Assembly (NCBI GenBank): GCA_046347045.1 | Contig: JAXMGX010000018.1 | Coordinates: forward strand, 13,362 to 77,361 | DNA length: 64,000 nt | Reading direction: 5' to 3' | Source: ZC4RG30 sp046347045 | Lineage (GTDB): Bacteria > Pseudomonadota > Gammaproteobacteria > Steroidobacterales > Steroidobacteraceae | In this document: positions 34,601 through 42,894 of the stretch, in pieces | Numbering within the stretch: the first letter of the stretch is position 1 | Layout: every line of letters starts with the position of its first letter | Notes under the pieces: generated by a model | Told to the model about the DNA's origin: nothing | The model's input: the letters and a program-made list of their open reading frames with translations, nothing else | Databases searched by the model: none | Program-made: the position numbers and the translations under genes

Positions 34601-35389
34601 CTCGCGCTTGCTGTAGTCCATGGCGACCATCGCGTGGCCCTTGCCCGCGATGCTCGTGCCCATGATGGTGGAGAACTGCCACTCCTTGCCGTCGCCGCCC
34701 GCCTCGTTGATGCCGCCGCGTGCGCGGACCTCGGCACCTTCGAAGGTGTTGCGCAGCTTGATGTTGGTGACGCCGGCGATGGCGTCGGCACCGTACACCG
34801 ACGAGGCGCCGCCGCTGATGACTTCGATATTGCCGATGGCGATCTGCGGGATGGTGTTCAGGTCGATGGCGCCGGAGGCGTCATCCGGCACGCCGCGGCG
34901 GCCGTCGATCAGCACGATGTTGCGGTTCACACCCAGGCCGCGCAGGTTCACCGTGGCAGCGCCCGGCGTGAACTGGCCGGCGCGGGCATTGTCCACGCCG
35001 CGGGCGGTGTCGAACATGTTGCCGGTGCCCTGGCCGCCCGCAACGTCGCCGGCGGCCGTCAGTCCCGTGACCGCGCCCGCGCCGAACAGCGCGCCGCCGG
35101 ACATGAACTGGGGCAGTTCGTTCAGGGCCTGCTCAACCGAGATGTACGAGCTCTTCTCGAGCACTTCCTTCTCGACGGTGACCAGCGGGCTGGTGGATTC
35201 GGTGTCGCGACGCGTGATGCGCGAACCGGTGACGGTGATTTCCTCGAGCTGGGCGTCCTTGGCCTGCTCGGCCGCGCTGGCGACCGTGAAGCTGCTTCCC
35301 GCCAGTGCCGCGGCGACCGCAGCCTGGACCAACAAATGAGCCGAGATGCGCGAACGGACGCTGCCGTTCGCGGCGTTTGAGACCTGCAT
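31649..35389 (-). CDS. TonB-dependent outer-membrane receptor, large cysteine-rich type
   Basis: A 1246-residue receptor. ATG at 35389 has GGGGAG 7 nt upstream and starts a long signal sequence ending ASAAEQA. The TonB box EEITVTGSRI and a plug domain follow (INLRGLGVNRNIVLIDGRR-type region, here VNLRGLGVNRNIVLIDGRR). The C-terminal barrel ends LNLTMSF with the required aromatic residue. It is longer than siderophore receptors (700-800) because of extended loops, and the mature protein has 16 cysteines, mostly in pairs, suggesting disulphide-stabilised surface loops. This type is abundant in Steroidobacter- and Xanthomonas-like bacteria and takes up large or plant-derived substrates. Ligand unknown. 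Confidence 0.92.
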   Translation of the reverse strand: MQVSNAANGSVRSRISAHLLVQAAVAAALAGSSFTVASAAEQAKDAQLEEITVTGSRITRRDTESTSPLVTVEKEVLEKSSYISVEQALNELPQFMSGGALFGAGAVTGLTAAGDVAGGQGTGNMFDTARGVDNARAGQFTPGAATVNLRGLGVNRNIVLIDGRRGVPDDASGAIDLNTIPQIAIGNIEVISGGASSVYGADAIAGVTNIKLRNTFEGAEVRARGGINEAGGDGKEWQFSTIMGTSIAGKGHAMVAMDYSKREISLWKNRSYFREVMESPLSGAGDYLFAWYPGYAAGGAAAAGGACPGSFGLPATATCTTSLAVNAGGGSNNVFNRQNGIIAWAGNGPSQAAINSVFADRTCGATVTCITNTSQGTYYFNADNTLFTVSSNATIAGVTNRYGPQSFTGVLAGTEANPDEFTCGYVAGFVNAVPGYQSACNPTMSRVDYGRRLTSPREAYTLLGSADYAVTDHITAYSTISFASSHTETRREPSPASGNWGIAIPFHSNVNEIYLPSISQVTANGQTAGQTLLEYRSTALGGTNTRGTNCGLNGCTMAQAFPVPAELRTLLASRPDVYLNNANSPFNGMSVCELREIDKNAGQPGHVVQATTAGGTPYTVQMDPNTGETFKICGPNSPWRVATQMGFLPPRGTTNQVVNYQLFAGLKGDLGLKDWTWDAYISEGESRTLTQYVGYVSAANYYAIISAPNYGKGFSASSNVSNKTFTCTSGLSPFSNVSGQPTGISQDCINALISNQADKQAMKQYESQLNLQGGIIDLPAGEVRTAVGVSWRKNNYFFRPDSMRETESVFDGPMGQFGVANIDGSVSVKEVYGELLVPLLKDLPAVKNLELGLGFRHSKYSTGQSVPTYKAELSWQPLDWIRFRGGYNRAERTPNIAELYTLPTTSSQLTTGSDPCTTTNGATLPKSNVASNPDRALLQALCGAQINLYGGNSASNFHLAPNTVQLPPPAVVTFRGDPNLKSEKGDTWTAGLVLQSPFDNVLLRRMTATIDWYSIRIKDALTVQSSQLVLNACYNQDGSNPTYSLNDPGGYCALIERDPISGGVTATRTKYANIGENSVKGVDVAVRWSAAMADMGMESVPGTLSLNIGTNFLLEQNLPVTVGGALQDYAGYVGASKFRSNTVLGYSLEGTRVNLTWLYRLGTKALGGDNRPTTIFAGYPTNNMFNLSVGQKLDKLDLSVNVSNLLNTKPGRAGYAYADATQGFGTFDPYGDLVGRRYSLNLTMSF

Positions 35390-35588
35390 TGATTGACTCC
35401 CCGATTGATGTAGCGGACCACCAACGATTGGCGGAACGGCAACACAATACAATCAATCAACGGCAGTGCCTGCTTGACTCAGGCGGAACAGCGCAATTCG
35501 AAACGCAGGGTCTCGAAGATATAACCTCTGTCGCGGCAGGTATTAGTGTCGAGGCTATTCCTTCGACGCGGTGATTGCTGGCGCTGTG

Positions 35589-36635
35589 TCAGGGCCGCAG
35601 GGCGATGTCGCGGATGAACTGCGTGACGATCCACTTCTCGCCGCGCAGCGGCGGCGAGCCGATGTGCAGCATTTGCCGATCGGCCGAACGGTCGGCGCGC
35701 GAGTTGATGAAGTACAGGCCCTCGCCCTGGTGGCCGCGGTTCGAGATGCCAAGTTCCGGAAAGGTGGTCTCCCCGCCGTCGTAGTCGTCATTGAGGTACA
35801 GCAGGCAGGTGATCATCCGCTGGCCTTGTTGCTCGATCTGCAGCGCGTAGTCGGGCGCAGCGGTGTCGATGAAGTCGAAGTGCGGCCGAATCTGCTGGCC
35901 CACCGCGTAGTGCAGCACCATGGGTGCCTCGAGCTGCTGCAGGCGCTGGCCGCAGGTGAGGGCCATGCGCGACTGCACCAGGAACTGCACCACGTCGAGC
36001 GAGGCGTAGTCGAAGTTGGCCGCGCTGTTGGTGCGCATGGGGTGGGCCTTGTCGCGCTTGTCGATGGCGTCGTACACCAGCGCGCGACCCAGCCGTGGGC
36101 GCGCACGGGCGATCAGCCATTCGCATACGGCGGCGGGTGCGAGCTGCAGTATCCTGCCCACGCGCGGTTCGAGCACGATCGTCGGCGCAGCGCGGGTCCA
36201 GTCCGCAAGCGGCACGCGGGCCGCGGCGGCGGACCAGTCCGTGGCCGACTCGCTCGTGGCCTCGAGCGAGTGCGGCGGCTGCAGGCAGATGAGCTGTCCG
36301 CGGGCATCGGCATCGCCCGCCGCGGCAGCCGAGGCCAGGAGCTTCAGCGCGGCGGGCAGATCGCGGGGCACATAGGCGCCGGCGGCGGTCAGCGCCGCCA
36401 TGCGCGCCAGCGCGCGGCCGTTGCCGCCGCGCGCGGCGCCGGCGATCAATGCCAGCGCGTGGTCGGTCATCTTCGGCGCGCGGTCGCCGATGAGCAGGCG
36501 ATGTCCCAGCTCGGCCATGGCCGGGAGGTCGCCTGCGGCGCTGGCGCGCTTCAGTACATTGAAGGCCTCGCCGGAATTGCCCGCGGCGTCCAGCTCCAGC
36601 GCCGTCGACACTGCGGCGGAAGCCACCTGCTGCAT
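35589..36635 (-). CDS. Prolyl-4-hydroxylase-like 2OG-Fe(II) oxygenase with N-terminal Sel1-like repeats
   Basis: A 348-residue protein. The first 120 residues are helical repeats resembling Sel1/TPR units (EAFNVLKRASAAGDLPAMAELGHRLL, then GAARGGNGRALARMAALTAAG). The C-terminal half is a P4Hc domain with metal ligands H252 and D254 (HFDFID), H324 (MLHIGSP) and the 2-oxoglutarate-binding basic residue K334 (GEKW). CLLYLNDDYDGGETTFPELG is the usual P4H strand. It may hydroxylate prolines of a partner protein bound by the repeats. The start is 2 bp after the MAPEG gene stop, so the two are co-transcribed. Confidence 0.88.
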   Translation of the reverse strand: MQQVASAAVSTALELDAAGNSGEAFNVLKRASAAGDLPAMAELGHRLLIGDRAPKMTDHALALIAGAARGGNGRALARMAALTAAGAYVPRDLPAALKLLASAAAAGDADARGQLICLQPPHSLEATSESATDWSAAAARVPLADWTRAAPTIVLEPRVGRILQLAPAAVCEWLIARARPRLGRALVYDAIDKRDKAHPMRTNSAANFDYASLDVVQFLVQSRMALTCGQRLQQLEAPMVLHYAVGQQIRPHFDFIDTAAPDYALQIEQQGQRMITCLLYLNDDYDGGETTFPELGISNRGHQGEGLYFINSRADRSADRQMLHIGSPPLRGEKWIVTQFIRDIALRP

Positions 36636-36637
36636 GG

Positions 36638-37027
36638 TCAGCCCGGGAAGAGCATGCGGGCCACTTCGATCAGCACGCCCACCAGCATCACCAGCGAGGG
36701 AAGCATCGACAGCGCGAAGCCCAGTTCGCGGGACTTGGGATCCTTCACGTAGCTCAGGAAGTACAGCGTGCGGCCCACCAGGTACACGCCGCCCAGCCCC
36801 GCTGCCCAGTGCGGATCGACGAACTGCGCAAACAGCCACAACGCGGGCAGGAACACGATGAGTTGCTCCAGCGTGTTCATGTGCACCCGGAAATAGCGCT
36901 CGAAATGCTCGTTGCCGCTGACCGCGGGGGCGTGCACGCCGTACCTGCCGCGCGCCCGGCCCACGGCGATGCCGAACAGCACGAACTGCAGCAATGCGAG
37001 CACGATCACAAGAAGTACATAAGCCAT
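36638..37027 (-). CDS. MAPEG family membrane protein
   Basis: A 129-residue inner-membrane protein with four hydrophobic segments. The MAPEG signature ERYFRVHMNTLEQLIVFLPALW is intact, with GRTLYFLSYVKDP in the third segment. MAPEG proteins are glutathione-dependent transferases/peroxidases or have unknown roles in bacteria. The ATG at 37027 has GGGAG 5 nt upstream. It is the first gene of a transcript with the prolyl-hydroxylase-like gene. Confidence 0.9.
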   Translation of the reverse strand: MAYVLLVIVLALLQFVLFGIAVGRARGRYGVHAPAVSGNEHFERYFRVHMNTLEQLIVFLPALWLFAQFVDPHWAAGLGGVYLVGRTLYFLSYVKDPKSRELGFALSMLPSLVMLVGVLIEVARMLFPG

Positions 37028-37117
37028 GGCGGCTCCCGTGAGCACAAGGGATGGAAGTGGCAGAATAGCCCAAGGGCGTGCAAACGCCCCAAGCAAGCCA
37101 CAAGGACCAGGCGGCCG

Positions 37118-37573
37118 ATGAAAACGCGCGGATTTGCGCACCGGATCGACATCGAGGCGGCGCCGCCCAAGGTGTGGACGGCCATGTGCGGCCCGACGCT
37201 GGCCGCGCTGTGGCTGGGCCGCGATGCGCGCATCCGGCCACAGAAGGGCGGCGCCTGGTCCGCGACATTGGCGCCGGGCCTGGCGCGCGAGGGCATCATC
37301 GATGTGTTCGACCCGCCGCGGCGCCTGCGGCTGATCTACCTGCCGCCCGCCGACCTGCCGCACTTCGAGGGCGCGGTGGTCGACGATGTGATGCTCGAGG
37401 ACACCGAGGGCCACACGGTGGTGCGGCTGCTGTGCTCGGGCATGCCCGACACGCCCGAATGGACGCAGCATTATCTGAAGGTGCGCGTTGCCGCCGAGCG
37501 CGCGCTGGCGCGGCTCAAGGTTCTGGTGGAGCAGCGCGAGCGGATGGCAGCGGCGAAGTCGCCGGCCAGTTGA
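37118..37573 (+). CDS. SRPBCC (AHSA1-like) domain protein
   Basis: A 151-residue protein with the START/AHSA1-like pattern: HRIDIEAAPPKVWTAMC at the N terminus, GGAWSATLAPG and IDVFDPPRRLRLIYLP in the middle, and a long C-terminal helix (YLKVRVAAERALARLKVLVEQRE). Members bind hydrophobic ligands or act as Hsp90-type helpers; the role here is unknown. Its last 59 bases overlap the convergent end of the EamA transporter gene. Confidence 0.8.
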   Translation: MKTRGFAHRIDIEAAPPKVWTAMCGPTLAALWLGRDARIRPQKGGAWSATLAPGLAREGIIDVFDPPRRLRLIYLPPADLPHFEGAVVDDVMLEDTEGHTVVRLLCSGMPDTPEWTQHYLKVRVAAERALARLKVLVEQRERMAAAKSPAS

Positions 37574-38450
37574 CCATCAGCACGCCAGCCAGGATCACGG
37601 CGGCGCCCCATACCTGCATCAGGCTCATGCGCTCGCCGAGGCCGATGTAGCCTGCCAGCGTGGCGAGCGCGGGATTCACGTAGCTGTAGGTGCCCGTCTG
37701 CGCTGGCGTGGCATGGCGCGCCAGCCACGCATAGGCCGTGTAGGCCAGGCAGGCGCTGAATACCACCAGGTACGCCAGCGCGAAGGCGCCGGGGCGCGAC
37801 CAGTGCCATAGCGCGGGTTCGCCGCGCAGCGTGCCCATCAGCACCATCCACGTGCCGCCCAGCAGCATCTGCAGGCCCATCAGCGCGAACAGGTCGATGG
37901 CCACGGTGTGGTTGCGCATGTAGATGGTGCCCAGCGACCACACCACGCAGGCCAGCACGATGGCGAGCTGCGGCAGCAGGGGCGTCGCGGCGGCTGTGCC
38001 ATCGCCGGTCGCAGGCAACACCAGCAGCGCGGTGCCGACGAAGCCGATGGCCAGCCCCAGCATCTCGCGCCGCCCCGGCCGATGCGCGCGCGCGCCGAAC
38101 AGGCCGAACAGCACGATCCACAGCGCACACGAGGCATTCAGCAGCGCGCTGGTGCCCGAGGGCACCCATTGCATGGCCCATACCTGCAACCCGTTGCAGA
38201 CGGCGATGCCGAGAAAGGACATCACCACCAGGTGATGCCACTGGCCGGCAAGTTGCGCCGGACGGAAGCCGCGCCAGAACGCGACGCCGGTGAGCACCGT
38301 GCCGGCGATGAGGAAGCGCAGGCCGCCGAACAGCAGCGGCGGCAGGTGCAGCACGCCCACGCGCGTGGCGAGGTAGCTGGTGCCCCAGATCAGGTACACG
38401 GCGGCGAGGCACAGCACCAGCATGCGACGCTGGCGCAAGGCTGCGGTCAT
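37515..38450 (-). CDS. EamA/DMT-superfamily transporter
   Basis: A 311-residue protein with about ten membrane segments in two EamA repeats (LAAVYLIWGTSYLATRVGV at the N terminus; IVLACVVWSLGTIYMRNHTV opening the second half). Members export amino acids, nucleosides or other small metabolites. The start at 38450 overlaps the stop of the POT transporter gene by ATGA. A longer open frame upstream lies antisense-free inside the POT gene in another frame and is not used. Substrate unknown. Confidence 0.9.
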   Translation of the reverse strand: MTAALRQRRMLVLCLAAVYLIWGTSYLATRVGVLHLPPLLFGGLRFLIAGTVLTGVAFWRGFRPAQLAGQWHHLVVMSFLGIAVCNGLQVWAMQWVPSGTSALLNASCALWIVLFGLFGARAHRPGRREMLGLAIGFVGTALLVLPATGDGTAAATPLLPQLAIVLACVVWSLGTIYMRNHTVAIDLFALMGLQMLLGGTWMVLMGTLRGEPALWHWSRPGAFALAYLVVFSACLAYTAYAWLARHATPAQTGTYSYVNPALATLAGYIGLGERMSLMQVWGAAVILAGVLMVNWPATSPLPSARAAPPEP

Positions 38451-39961
38451 GCGGCGTTCTTGCCCGCCTGACTCAGGTTGGCCCAGCGGCGCAGCAGCGG
38501 GAACAGCAGCAACAACGCGCCGGCGCCAAGCGCCCCGTACTGGAACATCAGCATGAAGTAGCTGGCGATGCCGTGCGCATCGGCGCCATCGAGGCTGCCG
38601 GCGAGGCGGCTGGCCAGGAGGTTGCCCATCGCGAGGCTGGTGAACCAGAGGCCCATGGCCTGGCCGGCGAAGCGCTGCGGCGCGAGCTGCGTGGTGGCGC
38701 TCATGCCCACGGGCGACAGGCACAGCTCGCCCAGTGTATGCAGCAGGTAGGTGGTGACCAGCCACATCGGTCCGGCATTGCCGGTGACACCGAGCACGCT
38801 GTGGCTCACCACCTTCGCGGCGCCCACCATCACCAGGAATCCCAGGCCCATGCCCGCAAGGCCCAGTGCGAACTTGATGATGACCGGCAGGTCGCGCCCG
38901 CGCCGGGCGAGCCAGGTCCAGAGGCTGGCGAGCACCGGCGCGCACAGCAGCACCCACACGGCCGGCACCGACTGGAACCAGGCGGCGGGGAATTCGTAGC
39001 TGCCGATCATGCGGTTGGTATTGCGCTCGGCAAACAGCGTGAGCGAGGAGCCGGCCTGTTCGTAGCCCGCCCAGAACAGCGTGCTGGCCAGCACCAGCAC
39101 CAGGAGCACCACGATGCGGCGGCGCTCGGCGGCGGTGAGCCCGGCGAAGAACAGGAGGTACACGAAGTAGGCACCGGTTGCGGCCAGCATCACTTTCATC
39201 GCATGCGCGCTGAGCGTGATGGCTGCGACTTTCAGCACGCCGGTGAGCATCGCCAGCGCCACCAGCACCGCCACGACTATCCACAGGATGCGCCAGTCGC
39301 GTGCCAGCGCGGCGGCGTCGCGCTGTGGTCTTGCACCCACGGCGCCGAACAGCGCGCGCGTGCGCAGGAACCACCACAGGCCCGCACCCATGCCGATGGC
39401 CGCCGCCAGGAAGCCGATGTGCCAGCCATAGCGCTGCTGCAGCCAGCCGGTGACCAGCGGGCCGGTCATGGCGCCGATGTTGATGGCCATGTAGAACCAG
39501 GTGAAGGCGGCATCGCGCACGCCGCCACTGCTGCCGGCATGCAGCTGCCCGACCATGGCGCTGATGTTGGGTTTGAGCAGGCCGGTGCCGAGCACGATGA
39601 GCGCGAGGCCCAGCAGGAAGATCTGCAGGTGATCGGTGAATCCGGCCGCGGCCAGTACCAGATGCCCGAGCGCGATGAGGCAGCCGCCCCAGAAGATCGC
39701 GCCCTGCGAGCCCAGCAGCCGGTCGGCCACCCAGCCGCCCGGCATCGACATGATGTACACGCCGGCGGTGTAGAGCCCGTAGATGGCCGTGGCCGTGGCG
39801 TCATCCAGGCCCATGCCGCCGGTGGTGACTTCGCCCACCAGGAACAGCAGCAGGATGGCCCGCATGCCGTAGTAGCTGAACCGCTCCCACAGCTCGGTGA
39901 AGAACAGCGTGGAAAATCCCGCGGGCTGGCCCAGAAAACCGCGTGCTGCTTCGGCGTTCAT
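38447..39961 (-). CDS. POT/PTR family proton-dependent oligopeptide transporter
   Basis: A 504-residue inner-membrane symporter. The PTR signature FTELWERFSYYGMRAILLLFL (residues 20-40, the ExxERFxYYG proton/peptide site) is intact, and GGWVADRLLGSQ and FYMAINIGAMTGPL fit the family. It takes up di- and tripeptides with protons. CTGGAG lies 6 nt before the ATG. It is coupled to the EamA gene, which could export amino acids released from imported peptides; that is inference. Confidence 0.94.
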   Translation of the reverse strand: MNAEAARGFLGQPAGFSTLFFTELWERFSYYGMRAILLLFLVGEVTTGGMGLDDATATAIYGLYTAGVYIMSMPGGWVADRLLGSQGAIFWGGCLIALGHLVLAAAGFTDHLQIFLLGLALIVLGTGLLKPNISAMVGQLHAGSSGGVRDAAFTWFYMAINIGAMTGPLVTGWLQQRYGWHIGFLAAAIGMGAGLWWFLRTRALFGAVGARPQRDAAALARDWRILWIVVAVLVALAMLTGVLKVAAITLSAHAMKVMLAATGAYFVYLLFFAGLTAAERRRIVVLLVLVLASTLFWAGYEQAGSSLTLFAERNTNRMIGSYEFPAAWFQSVPAVWVLLCAPVLASLWTWLARRGRDLPVIIKFALGLAGMGLGFLVMVGAAKVVSHSVLGVTGNAGPMWLVTTYLLHTLGELCLSPVGMSATTQLAPQRFAGQAMGLWFTSLAMGNLLASRLAGSLDGADAHGIASYFMLMFQYGALGAGALLLLFPLLRRWANLSQAGKNAA

Positions 39962-39975
39962 GCTGACTCCAGGGC

Positions 39976-40749
39976 CTAGGCCGGCGTGTCGGCGGTGTCT
40001 TCTTCTTTCTTCGGACGGTTGCGCGTCATCAGCCGCGCGGCGATCACGCCGCCTTCATACAGCAGCCACATGGGGCCGGCCATCGCGAGCTGCGAGATGG
40101 CGTCGGTGGTGGGCGTGATGATGGCGGCAATGACGAAGATGGCGATGATGACGTAGCCGCGGCTGGCGGTGAGCTTCTCGATGCTCATCATGCCGGTGAG
40201 CACCAGCAGGATGACGACGATCGGCACCTCGAAGGCCAGGCCGAAAGAGATGAACATCGTCATCGCGAAGCTCACGTACTTGCCGATGTCGGTCATCATG
40301 TCCACGCCCGCCGGCGTGATCGACACCAGGAACTTGAACACGCCCGGGAACACCAGGAAATACGCGAAGGCCATGCCGGCGTAGAACAGCGCGATCGACG
40401 AGAACACCAGCGGCCCGGCGAAGCGCTTTTCGTGCTTGTAGAGACCGGGCGCCACGAAGCCCCAGATCTCGAACAGCAGGTAGGGCATGACGATGGACAG
40501 CGACACGTAGAACGACAGCATGAACGGCGTGGTGAACACGCCCATCACCTCGGTGGACACCAGCTTGCTGCCTGGCGGCAGCGCGGCCTTCAGCGGTTCG
40601 GCGAGGAACACCAGGATGTCGTTGCCGAAATACGCGCAGGGCAGGAACACGATGACCAGCGCGATGCACATGCGCAGCATGCGGTCGCGCAGCTCCAGCA
40701 GGTGCGAGAGCAGCGTGCCTTCTTTCAGCGATTCCTTCTGCTCGCTCAC
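39976..40749 (-). CDS. tatC: Sec-independent protein translocase TatC
   Basis: A 257-residue inner-membrane protein with six membrane segments. It has the TatC marks LLSHLLELRDRMLRM, PLKAALPPGSKLVSTEVMG and SFGLAFEVPIVVILL. It recognises twin-arginine signal peptides. The start is GTG at 40749, overlapping the tatB stop (GTGA). At least four proteins in this window carry probable Tat or Tat-like signals (carotenoid-type oxygenase, isomerase, small cluster protein and others). Confidence 0.97.
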   Translation of the reverse strand: MSEQKESLKEGTLLSHLLELRDRMLRMCIALVIVFLPCAYFGNDILVFLAEPLKAALPPGSKLVSTEVMGVFTTPFMLSFYVSLSIVMPYLLFEIWGFVAPGLYKHEKRFAGPLVFSSIALFYAGMAFAYFLVFPGVFKFLVSITPAGVDMMTDIGKYVSFAMTMFISFGLAFEVPIVVILLVLTGMMSIEKLTASRGYVIIAIFVIAAIITPTTDAISQLAMAGPMWLLYEGGVIAARLMTRNRPKKEEDTADTPA

Positions 40750-41306
40750 GATGCCGCGTCCTTGCGCGCTGGCGCCGGGTCCGAACCCGGTGCGGGGTCG
40801 GAAGCCGGCGCGGATGCGGTGCCGGGCGGTGCTTCGAGCACGAAGTCATGGCCGTGGTCGGGATTCATCGGCGAATCCAGCGGCACCGGCGGCGGTGCAT
40901 CGTGGAAACCTTCGGCCTCGGGCGGCAGGTAAGGCGCAGGATCGCTGGCCGCGGCATGCGCCTGGGTGTCGACACCCGGTGCCGCGGCTTCAGCCGGTGC
41001 GCCATAGGGATACGTGCCGCCGTAGGGATAATTGCTGTTTTCCGGCGATGGCTCCGCTGCCGGCGCCGGCGAGCCGTCGAGTCCCGCGGCGGGCGCAGGC
41101 GTGCTGGCGGCCGTCTTCGCGGATTTCTCGAAGTCCTCGAGATTGACCTCGGATTCGAGCTGTTCACGGAACTGGCGCGCCATGCCGCGGGCCTTGCCCA
41201 CCCAGCGGCCCACCGTCTGGGCGAGCTGCTGCATGCGCTTGGGACCGAGCACCACAAGCGCGACGACAAAAATGACGATCAGCTCCTGGAAGCCGAAATC
41301 GAACAT
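40746..41306 (-). CDS. tatB: Sec-independent protein translocase TatB
   Basis: A 186-residue protein. The N terminus MFDFGFQELIVIFVVALVVLGPKR is the TatB membrane helix and hinge, followed by an amphipathic helix (MQQLAQTVGRWVGKARGMARQFREQLESE). The remaining 110 residues are a low-complexity Ala/Pro tail. With TatC it forms the receptor for twin-arginine substrates. It lies 42 bp after tatA and overlaps tatC. Confidence 0.94.
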   Translation of the reverse strand: MFDFGFQELIVIFVVALVVLGPKRMQQLAQTVGRWVGKARGMARQFREQLESEVNLEDFEKSAKTAASTPAPAAGLDGSPAPAAEPSPENSNYPYGGTYPYGAPAEAAAPGVDTQAHAAASDPAPYLPPEAEGFHDAPPPVPLDSPMNPDHGHDFVLEAPPGTASAPASDPAPGSDPAPARKDAAS

Positions 41307-41348
41307 CGCGGCGGTACTCGCGCGCGGCCTGTCGAAAGGCGCCGGCCG

Positions 41349-41591
41349 TCAGGCCGGGCGGTCGGAAGACGAGTTGCTGGTCGTCTTGGACTCGGGGAAT
41401 TCCGCGTCGTTGCCGTTCTTGAGCTGCTTGGCGACTTCCTGACCTTCGTTGTCGCCTTCCTTCATGGCCTTCTTGAAGCCGCTGACGGCGCCGCCCAGGT
41501 CGGAGCCGATGGAGCGCAGCTTCTTGGTGCCGAAGATGACCAGCACCACCAGCAGGATGATGATCAGCTCGCGCATGCCTATGCCACCCAT
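41349..41591 (-). CDS. tatA: Sec-independent protein translocase TatA
   Basis: An 80-residue protein with the TatA helix MRELIIILLVVLVIFGTKKL, the FGxKKL hinge and the amphipathic GSDLGGAVSGFKKAMKE. It polymerises to form the translocation pathway. GGAG is 7 nt before the ATG. First of the tatABC genes, with dtd on the same strand upstream. Confidence 0.96.
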   Translation of the reverse strand: MGGIGMRELIIILLVVLVIFGTKKLRSIGSDLGGAVSGFKKAMKEGDNEGQEVAKQLKNGNDAEFPESKTTSNSSSDRPA

Positions 41592-41681
41592 GTCATTGCT
41601 CCGTAATGCGTTTCAAAACAAGTCCTGCATCATAAGACTTTCGACCCCGGCAATGGTTCGGATTACAGGAATTTCGGCTCG

Positions 41682-42122
41682 TTACGTCACGTGGAGGTTG
41701 AAGGTGACGGGGCCGTCGTTGGTGAGGTGCACCTGCATGTCGGCGCCGAACACCCCGCCGGCAACGGGACCATGGGCGGCCCGCGCGGCCGCCAACAAGG
41801 CCTCGAACAGCGGGCGGGCCTTGTCGGGGGGTGCGCCGCGGCTGAACCCGGGGCGGGTGCCCTTGTGCGTGTCGGCGGTGAGCGTGAACTGCGGGACCAG
41901 CAGCAATCCGCCTCCGATCTGGCGCAGATCGAGATTCATCTTGCCGGCATCGTCTGGGAAAATTCGATAACTGAGCACCTTCTCAAGCAATTTCACACCG
42001 ATTTCCGGGGTGTCGGTGGCTTCGATGCCAATCAGGGCCAGGATGCCACGGTTAACCGCGCCCACGGTGCTGCCGTTGATCTCGACCCGGGCCTGGGTCA
42101 CCCGCTGGATGAGAGCGATCAT
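41682..42122 (-). CDS. dtd: D-aminoacyl-tRNA deacylase
   Basis: A 146-residue protein that hydrolyses D-aminoacyl-tRNA (and Gly-tRNA-Ala). The N terminus MIALIQRVTQARVEING, the active-site LLLVPQFTLTADTHKGTRPGF and the C-terminal NDGPVTFNLHV are all diagnostic. ATG at 42122 is chosen, with AAAGGGG upstream; a TTG one codon earlier is unnecessary. It is 90 bp upstream of tatA on the same strand. Confidence 0.96.
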   Translation of the reverse strand: MIALIQRVTQARVEINGSTVGAVNRGILALIGIEATDTPEIGVKLLEKVLSYRIFPDDAGKMNLDLRQIGGGLLLVPQFTLTADTHKGTRPGFSRGAPPDKARPLFEALLAAARAAHGPVAGGVFGADMQVHLTNDGPVTFNLHVT

Positions 42123-42252
42123 CAATTCCCCTTTGTGTTCTGCGGCTTAGCGGCCGAAGCTTAAGACAGCGTGGTACTTCGCGCCGGTGGCATTCTCGCC
42201 GGTCGAACCTTAATATTCGCGGCTGTTTATGAACTCGATCGCCGAGGCTTGA

Positions 42253-42894
42253 ATGGTCCGCTCCCTGCAGAAGATCCTGGTGTCGTCGCTGGCCGTCGTG
42301 GCCGCGGGTTTCATGCTCACCGCGCCTGCCTCGGCAGCCGGCGATCCGGTGCGCGGCAAGACGCTGGGTTATACCTGCCTTGGCTGCCACGGCATCGAGA
42401 CCTACAAGAATGTGTATCCCACCTACTCGGTGCCGAAGCTGCGCGGACAGCACGCCGAGTACATCGTGGCGGCGTTGAAGGAATACCGCGACAGCCAGCG
42501 CGGCCACGCCACCATGCACGCCCATGCCTCGACACTGTCGGACCAGGACATGGAAGACGTGGCTGCCTACATGGCCGGCGGTGAAGTGAAGACGGCCGGT
42601 GCCGCGCCTGCGGGCAAGCCGCCGGCGGCCGTGGCCACCTGCCAGGCCTGCCACGGCCAGGATGGCGTGGGCATCATGGGCATGTACCCGACGCTGTCGG
42701 GCCAGCACGCCGACTACATGGTTCAGGCGCTGAACGACTATCGCAAGGGCGTGCGCAAGAACGCCATCATGGCGCCGTTCGCCTCGCAGCTGAAGGCCGA
42801 AGAGATCAAGGAAGTGGCGGAATACTTCTCGCGGCAGAAGCCTTCGTTGCAGACGCTGCCGAAGATCGAGAAGGTTCTTACGGCTGCGAAGTAA
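42253..42894 (+). CDS. Dihaem cytochrome c4
   Basis: A 213-residue periplasmic protein. The signal peptide ends AGFMLTAPASAAG, followed by two homologous cytochrome domains with haem sites CLGCH (42-46) and CQACH. Each is followed by the GQHAEYIV/GQHADYMV helix and a distal Met (HATMHAHA; KNAIMAPFA). Cytochrome c4 shuttles electrons to terminal oxidases. Its stop codon lies 17 bases inside the convergent S9 peptidase gene. Confidence 0.95.
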   Translation: MVRSLQKILVSSLAVVAAGFMLTAPASAAGDPVRGKTLGYTCLGCHGIETYKNVYPTYSVPKLRGQHAEYIVAALKEYRDSQRGHATMHAHASTLSDQDMEDVAAYMAGGEVKTAGAAPAGKPPAAVATCQACHGQDGVGIMGMYPTLSGQHADYMVQALNDYRKGVRKNAIMAPFASQLKAEEIKEVAEYFSRQKPSLQTLPKIEKVLTAAK

